This document shows positions 57,383 through 64,000 of a stretch of DNA of 64,000 bases, in pieces. The notes below the pieces were generated by a model. It was not told where the DNA came from and did no database searches. It was given only the letters and a program-made list of their open reading frames with translations. Both the position numbers and the translations under genes were made by a program. Each line of letters starts with the position of its first letter. The first letter of the stretch is position 1. This DNA comes from Cannabis sativa (Eukaryota; Streptophyta; Magnoliopsida; Rosales; Cannabaceae). The stretch is taken from the NCBI RefSeq assembly GCF_029168945.1, contig NC_083604.1, positions 37,443,686-37,507,685 of the forward strand, given 5' to 3'.

Positions 57383-60250
57383 AATTCAGAAAATAACAAG
57401 TAATGACATATGTTATAAAAATACTAAATCTAACATAGTTTATTTTCCAAGGTCTTTCAACAAACTGATACAGTGTCCCGTTTAGGCGAGAGTCAAAGCA
57501 TCATCCTTGAATAGAGTTGTCAGCTCATCTAAAATGATAACCATTCTAGCAACCTTTTATTCGATCAAGATTGGAATTCAGCGTTGTCCCGTTTAGGCGA
57601 GAGTCAAGGCAATTCTATCTTATGAGCTTCCACCATTGTTTCATAATTTGCAAGTCAAGTATGGTCGCCACCATTAGGGTGATCTATACCATACAAAACA
57701 CTTACAAACTACTTATCTTTCGAGATTAAACGATGCGAAATTGCTAATGAACGTTCCTCCATTAGGGAGGATTACTCACTAAAACAAACGCGATGTAAAA
57801 CCAACAATGGAGATCGAATGTCTCTTGATTAAAAGCTCATTATTTAAAATAATATATGTATTTTGTATAATCATTTTATTCGATATTATAATAATGAAAA
57901 ATTACAAACTAAAGTTGGTTTAAATAAAAATCAACTTCAATTAATTTTCAATTATTATTTAATTCAAAAAATAAATTCGAATAAATATCGAACAAGTTCC
58001 ATAATATCATAATGAAAAATTACAAATCAAAATTGATTTAAATAAAAAATAGACTTTAATTAAATTTCAATTATTATTTAAATTCGAAAAATAAATTCGA
58101 ATAATAAATGGAACAAATTTGAAAATATCTTGTTTAAGTTGTTTTAGAATAATCTAAAAAATCAACTTAAATATCTTTCAAATCAGATTTAATTAAATTA
58201 AAATTAAGTTATAACCACTTAATTTGAAGATATTCCATTTTAAGTTAATATTCGAAAAAATATTAACCTAAAAAATATCTATAATATTCCATTTGAAGTT
58301 AATATTCGAAAAGATATTAACTTAAAAAATATCTGAAGAATCTTAATAACCAACGCTTAAAATTCCTCAACTTAATTTTGAAATTTTAAATCCAAAAGAT
58401 ATTCAGATTTAAGTTGGTTAGTTGTAAATAACTAAATATCAACTTAAATAGGAATATTTAATGAAAAATTTAAATTAAGCTTCAGAAAGAATCTAGATGG
58501 ATATAATTCTATATTTAATTAAATACAAGAAAATACATATAGTTTAGCTTAGAATATAAAATTCTTTAAACTATGGTTTTCTTAAATTAATTTCAAAAAA
58601 AAATGAAATTAATTATGTTGCTAATCAATTTCATTAGGTTAAACTAGTGTAATTAACCTAGTACAGTTGTTCAAATCAGGCAAATGGGCCTTCACAATTG
58701 GGGTGGTTCATGTGAGGGGGTGCTGGGTTCAGTATGTCGTACCCACTTCTATGACTCCCAACTCTCACACAAGGCCCAAAAGAGAGGAATTTAACCTTAA
58801 AATGAACAACTATTATTAATTGAATAGGCACAATAACTAAATGGGCCTAAATAAAATCTATCAAGAACTATGACATTTTATTTAGTAACAACAACCTATA
58901 TGCATCTATAATGAAATTAAACACATAGGCTCACACAGGCACACTTTGGATGAGTCCTATCATGTTGCTAGGTTATACACAGATGAAAGAAGATTGTAAA
59001 TATACCTGTTACAAATTATTTACTTGACCAAGGGAGCCATCAGATCATTAGATCTGGCAAAAAGTAACCATGGCTATTTGCAATCAAGTAATAATAGGTT
59101 TTGAAAACTTACACACAAGCTAAAACACATACTCCTGCAACAAGGTTAGCTGGATAGTTGGATGTAGGATTTATTTAATTTTAAATTAAATAATTTCGAA
59201 ATAATTAATTAAATAAATAAAATATTTATTTTCGAAAAATTAAAATAAAATAAAGAAAAATTTCAAAAATTTCAAAAAATTTAAATTTAAAATTAAACCT
59301 ACAATTTTGAAAAATTAGGTTTCAACCAACCTAAACATCATTTCAAAATTTTGCTAACTACTTTTAAAATTTAAATGTTATTTTATAAATAAAAATTAAA
59401 TAAAAAATTAAAAAAGATAAATGAATATCTTTTTCAGATTTTAAATGTAATTTAAATAAATAAAATAACAAAATTTAAAAGTTTGCAAAATAGCTTACAT
59501 CTATTTAAAATTACATGATTATAGTTATCTTATTTTAAATTTAAATAAGGTCAAATTATAAAAAAAAAATTAATTTAAAATATTTAAAATCTGACCTTAA
59601 ATTTAAAAATAAGATAAGATATAATCAAATTTAAAAATAAGATAGATTATTAAGCAAAAAAAGATAGATACTAACTATTTTTAAATTCAAATTACACTAA
59701 TATCATGAATTAAATTTAAAAAATATTAAATTAATTCATTATGATAATTAGAGTTGAATTAGGAATAGTAATAGTATAAATACAGAACTACACAAAAAAA
59801 CGGAAGTTAATTCCATGAAAAAGCATGAAAAAACGAAGAAAAACGAAGAAAAACGAAAAATTTGCAAGCTGTACGGACGGGATGCAGTGCATACCCGTCC
59901 GCGCGCGCGTGCTAGGTGCTGGGCTGAGGTTTCTCGGCGGAATGCCTGTCACGCATGATTTCCGCGCGCGCAGGGGGAAATCCAGCAACCCTATCTTTTT
60001 TTGAATCTTCAAAAAATCATAACTAATTCAAATTAAATCGAAATTGAGCTCTGTAAAAAAGTAACTTCCTTAATGTTTTCCATAATATCCAATAAAAATA
60101 ATTCCAGAAACAGATATTCAATTATTTTTGACAAAAATTCACAAACATCAATCAATCATTAGATAACACTCAATACAACATGATACCATCCAAAAAACAT
60201 CAAACAATCGTTTTAAAGTCCAAATTTCTTGCAACCAAAACAATTACCAT
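57383..60250 (-). other. TE-G untranslated leader
   Basis: Minus-strand modules: pre-gag module at 57430-57840 with GACTCTCGCCTAAACGGGAC complements at about 57477-57497 and 57587-57607, GTGTGAG...CTCACATGA module near 58705-58775, hairpin island at 59872-59990. The remainder is AT-rich without a gene. Confidence 0.75.
59872..59990 (-). other. TE-G leader GC-rich hairpin island
   Basis: On the minus strand the last hairpin reads GGACGGG-TATGCACTGCAT-CCCGTCC, followed by GTACAG, with CGCGCGCGGA just before it. The stem differs from TE-C, F and H yet still pairs. Confidence 0.7.
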
Positions 60251-60263
60251 GGCTCTGATGCCA
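60251..60263 (-). other. TE-G primer-binding site
   Basis: Plus-strand GGCTCTGATGCCA, i.e. TGGCATCAGAGCC, one base from the TGGTATCAGAGCC tRNA-Met complement. Confidence 0.85.
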
Positions 60264-60265
60264 GT

Positions 60266-60731
60266 TGTTGGAATTATTTTACCAGGATCTTATATCTACT
60301 CACAAGTATGTTAATTAACATCCTAAATATGAACTTTCTAAAACGATGAAATAAACACATATAAAGTTTAAGAAACCTTACATTGGGTGCAGCGGAATTA
60401 AATGACTCCTTCCGTTCAGATCTCTAACCCTTGTATCCTTTCTCTCGCAGAGTATTATCAAGATCTGAACCTGGATCTCTTTCTCTGAATCTTTGATGCT
60501 GAAACTCCTTTGCTGATGATCTTTCTTCACGATCTTCCTCACTATGATTGAGGTATTGCTTGTTGTGTGTGGGCACTACTCTAATCACTAAGGGGTTTCG
60601 AAATTATCAAGGAAGAAGAGAGAGAGAGGGTGGCGGGCAAGGTAGAGAGAGAAAGGCTCAGGTTTTCTGAATCAGAAGTGTAATTTTCCTGAAGCCTTCA
60701 CTACCTATTTATAGCATTCCACTAGGGTTAG
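60266..60731 (-). repeat. TE-G 5' LTR, proximal 466 bp
   Basis: Matches 51771-52237 nearly base for base, through the CACTAGGGTTAG segment where TE-I is inserted. The remaining ~1.4 kb lies beyond the window. Confidence 0.9.
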
Positions 60732-63067
60732 TGTAACACCCTAACTAACATAGGCGTGTTACGTGATTTTTAAACATGCTATGCAGCTCGTTGCTAATCA
60801 ACGAGGTTTATGGAAAACGTGATTAATTAAAATTTTTGCTTTTTAATTAAACTTATAAAATAATATTACAAAAGACTCGGGATCCCGATTACAAAATCAT
60901 TTACAAAAAGATTTAACTGTTTATACAAAATAAAAGTCGCCTAGCGACCAGTTACAAAATCAGCCTCGCTGTCCCGATGATCGTACGCTCCAGGCCTAAC
61001 CGCCCCGACATGTACAACCTTCATAAGCTCGCTCACGGTCCATCAGCTTTAGCCTTGCCTTTACCTACACATAAACGTAGAACTGTGAGTCGACAGACTC
61101 AGTAAGAAAAGCATAATAATATTCATACATAATCCCGGTCATGATCGGACGCCCATACCCCCGATCATAACCCTAACCGCCGTGTCCAACACGATACCGA
61201 GTCCCGCCATCGCCGTGTCCAACACCTGCATCGAGCCACTATTGCCGTGTCCAACACGCATCGAGTTCCGAACGTTCATAGGGACGGTACTATTGACACG
61301 TAACGGCTGATCGGTCCAGCCGGTCATACTCGGCATTCTTGGTCATACTCCAGCCGTACCGACGTGTTACCGTATCCACTGATCGGCCGAACCGGCCATA
61401 CTCCGGCTGCTGGTCATACTCCCGCCAGTACCGACGGGATACGTCAATAGCACGGAACCACCAACCAAGTGTCACCGGACGGCCGAACCTGGGCCATACT
61501 CCGCCGTCCGGTCATACTCCACTCGTACCGACGTGACGGTTGGATGGTTCGAAGCCAACATACATAACTAATGTAATCTAACGGTGCTTCCTACATGCTC
61601 GCTAAACATGTAATCTACATATGCATACTGTTATACTAATCTTACCTGGATTCCGAATTCGGTGTGCGGTCAACCCGACCGGAACTTTAGCCGAGCGGCG
61701 GACATGTGCTCCTAAACCATAAAAATCACAACACTATAAGTGACACGCTAAATCACTTCCCGGGGACTTAAACTAAGAACTAAAAGTTTCCCTATCGATA
61801 AAAAGCATGGCAATACCCCCTAAAACATAAAAACGAGGAAAACTAGGGTCCCTGAATTTTCCCCAACCGGTAGACCGGTTGCCCAACCGGAATTTCGGTT
61901 CTGGGAATTACTGGACCCTCATCCGGAATTCCGGTTGCACAACCAGAATTCCGGTTCCTCGCAAAATTTTTTCAAAAATTCATAATTCGATCAATTCTAA
62001 CCCAAATCACACAAGATCTTCCAGACCTGTTCTATATGACCCAAATAACCATTCAAAGGCAACAAAACCACCCAGAACTCACAGAATCACAAAACACCAT
62101 TAAAGACCAAACTTTGAGTTCCAAAACTCAAACTTGGTTAGAATCTACTAACATGCAATCAAACTAGATCAAACCTACATAATCATGCATAACTAAGCCT
62201 CTGAAAATGAAAACAACCAACTACAGCAAGTAATTACAGATTCAACATATATTTTTCAAAATTCATGCTCTTGAGCTAAAAACTTCAAAACTTGAATTTA
62301 AGCAACTCTCATACAAACACAAGCTCTAAACTACTTAAAATAGCATGATTAAACCAATTTAAAATAACCACAATTCACAAAGAAGAAGAACATAATAAAA
62401 TCAAGCATGCATCATCATCTTTTCACACATTTTTTTCTAGAATTACAAAAAGAAAAGTTTAGAAACTTTACCAAGGATGAAGAACACTTAGAATGAAAGA
62501 AAATAGCTTTGAAAATCAGAATTTCCAGCCCTAGAATCACCCTTCAGCCGAGAGAGAAAGAGAGGAAAAGAGAGAGTGTTTTTTTGCAATTTTTTCTAGT
62601 TTCTAAGTTTTGAATGAAAAATGAATAAAAAGAAAACTTTAAACATTAATCTATTTCAGCCAAATAACAAACAAATAACATTTATTTTCAAATAATAAAA
62701 TTACAAAAGACAAAATATCATTGGGGCAAAAAGACCATTTTGCCCCTCCACACCAAAATCACATAACAACTCTAAAGGGGTATTTTTGGGAAATTCTAAA
62801 TTCCCGGCCATTCCCGACATTCCCAATGTCTAATAAACCGTCCCAAACTACTAACATACTAAGTTTTGATTTCTACTGAGCCAAATGCCGGGTTCCAAAA
62901 TACCGGGCACCGAAAATACAAATTATGAAAACTACTGAATGACATAAAATGCATCACTGAATTCAATAAATAACAGTATAAATAAATTATTTAAATAGCT
63001 ATAAATAATTTTCATAATTAATCATAATTAACTGCTAATGTCCAAATTAAACTAAGCGGTCTTTACA
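60732..63067 (-). repeat. TE-I 3' LTR (2,336 bp) with internal repeats
   Basis: Holds GC-rich repeats in 61140-61560: CGCCGTGTCCAACAC at 61178, 61211 and (one base changed) about 61243; recurrent TCATACTCC and GTACCGACG words. Four 16-bp palindromes lie at 61865, 61885, 61921 and 61941. The rest is AT-rich. Its inner end matches the truncated TE-E LTR at 32215-32625. Confidence 0.88.
61140..61560. repeat. GC-rich tandem-like repeats in the TE-I LTR
   Basis: Three copies of CGCCGTGTCCAACAC spaced 33 bp, then interleaved GGTCATACTC, CCGGCCATACTCC and GTACCGACG units. Open frames here reflect lack of stop codons in GC-rich repeats, not genes. Confidence 0.75.
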
Positions 63068-63962
63068 ACTATCCCCCCTTAAAAGGATTTCGTCCCCGAA
63101 ATCTAACCTGAATAACTCTGGATATTGAGCTCTCATATCTGACTCTAGCTCCCAGGTGGCTTCCTCCACCTTGTTGTTTCTCCAGAGAACCTTGACCAAT
63201 GCTATGGTCTTATTTCGAAGGACTTTATCCTTTCTATCCAGGATCTGCACTGGCTGTTCCTCATAAGTCATGTCTGGCTGTAGCTCCAGACTCTCATAAC
63301 CGAGTATATGAGAGGGATCTGAAACGTATTTTCTCAACATCGAAACATGGAATACGTTGTGAACTGCTGATAAGGCTGGAGGCAATGCTAACCGATATGC
63401 CACTTGACCTATCTTCTCGAGAATCTCGAAAGGTCCTGTAAATCTAGGGCATAACTTGCCTCTTTTCCCGAAACGTTTAATCCCCTTCATCGGAGATACC
63501 CGTAAAAACACATGGTCCCCTACTTGGAACTCAACATCTCTCGCGTTTCTGGACCGCGTAACTCTTCGTCCGCTTCCGTGAGGCAAGCATTCTCGCTTTT
63601 ATCTTCTCTATTGCCTCATTGGTCCGCTGCACTGACTCTGGACCTAGGTATTTCCTTTCCCCTGTCACATCCCAGTGGATGGGAGATCTACACTTCCTAC
63701 CGTATAACAGTTCGTAGGGAGCCATCCCTATCGTACTCTGATAACTGTTGTTGTAAGAAAATTCTATCAACGGTAGATACTTATTCCATGAGCCTTCAAA
63801 ATCCATAACACAGGCTCGCAACATGTCCTCCAATATCTGAATTGTCCTTTCGGACTGACCATCTGTCTGAGGATGGAATGGTGTACTAAATTTCAGCTTT
63901 GTACCCATTGCTCGTTGCAAACTTTGCCAAAATTTGGAGGTGAACTTCGGCTCCCTGTCCAA
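63047..63962 (-). pseudogene. pol: TE-I Gypsy integrase end with chromodomain-like tail
   Basis: Two overlapping open frames form one domain run. The upstream frame (63962 to 63531) has integrase core motifs [20 protein letters not shown] (catalytic E) and [14 protein letters not shown], then [10 protein letters not shown]. After a frameshift near 63560 the second frame gives [40 protein letters not shown] and HNVFHVSMLRKY (integrase C-terminus). It ends with PVQILDRKDKVLRNK...VKVLWRN...EEATWELESDM, a chromodomain-like module as in plant Tekay-type chromoviruses. The final codons run through the purine tract into the LTR. Earlier domains lie beyond the window. Confidence 0.88.
63068..63085 (-). 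other. TE-I polypurine tract region
   Basis: Minus strand TTTTAAGGGGGGATAGT immediately before the LTR start TGTAAAGACC. Confidence 0.75.
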
Positions 63963-64000
63963 AACTATCGACTTCGGTACCCCGTGAAGTCTTACGATCT

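Larger units (their letters stand above)
51771..60731 (-). mobile_element. TE-G: Angela/BARE-like Copia on the minus strand, 5' LTR split by TE-I
   Basis: Minus-strand order is: 5' LTR from 60266 upward (interrupted at 60731 by TE-I), primer site 60251-60263, leader, gag, protease, integrase, RT, RNase H, purine tract 53662-53675, 3' LTR 51771-53661. The lower end is inside Gypsy TE-E; the upper target duplication lies beyond the window. All domains are present but interrupted by stops and frameshifts. Confidence 0.9.
60732..64000 (-). mobile_element. TE-I: chromovirus-like Gypsy on the minus strand, open at the window end
   Basis: The 3' LTR is 60732-63067 (plus-strand ends TGTAACACCC and GGTCTTTACA). 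Above it are a purine tract and then the end of an integrase with a chromodomain-like tail. Inserted in the TE-G 5' LTR after GTTAG (60727-60731). LTR is the same family as that of TE-E. Confidence 0.88.

Noticed and set aside
61139..61536. Open frames in the Gypsy LTR
   Set aside because: Stop-poor GC-rich repeats; composition is repetitive on all frames.
1..64000. Host genes, tRNA or rRNA genes
   Set aside because: Every coding similarity I recognise is transposon-derived, and no tRNA or rRNA sequence was noticed when reading through.

Overview
This window is flowering-plant nuclear repeat DNA, probably from a eudicot. It is AT-rich throughout. Almost every coding remnant belongs to an LTR retrotransposon of plant type: Copia elements with ~1.9-kb LTRs beginning TGTTGG and tRNA-Met-type primer sites, two chromovirus-like Gypsy elements, and a 'putative gypsy-type' element with a Transposase_28-like gene. 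I found no convincing host gene, tRNA or rRNA. The species cannot be fixed from the sequence alone.

Labels used below. TE-A (1-5252): Copia-derived, almost non-coding element with short 253-bp LTRs and an RNase H remnant. 5253-6451: a TGTAATTAC-rich repeat, a MULE-type foldback MITE with a perfect 9-bp target duplication, and a LINE RNase H relic. TE-B (about 6452-22241): decayed gypsy-type element, split by Copia TE-C (9851-19832) and by a hAT-like MITE (20350-20966). TE-D (22242-32214): second long-LTR Copia; its left flank is TE-B and its right flank is Gypsy TE-E, so it looks recombinant. TE-E (32215-35047, resuming 51502-51770): chromovirus-like Gypsy. TE-E is split by Copia TE-F (35048-51501), which is itself split by Copia TE-H (41597-48613, perfect ATAAG duplication). 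TE-G (51771-60731, minus strand): Copia inserted in TE-E. TE-I (60732 to the window end, minus strand): Gypsy inserted in the upstream LTR of TE-G. The visible order of events is therefore E, then F and G, then H inside F and I inside G; and B before C.

TE-C, D, F, G and H are one Copia lineage resembling the Angela/BARE group (LTR start, LTR length, long leader, PPT and Pol motifs). TE-C has an intact, intron-bearing gag but a rotted pol. TE-F, G and H carry recognisable protease-integrase-RT-RNase H but N-terminally short or damaged gag. TE-D has no readable protein. All five share an unusual leader of about 1.8-3.5 kb with three modules: a GC-rich island of hairpins whose stems change by compensation between copies, a GTGTGAG...CTCACATGA module, and a doubled GACTCTCGCCTAAACGGGAC motif just upstream of gag.

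The observations most worth following are the covarying leader hairpins, the complementary gag/pol decay between lineages, and a field of small hairpins with CCTGAAG-type loops filling TE-A.
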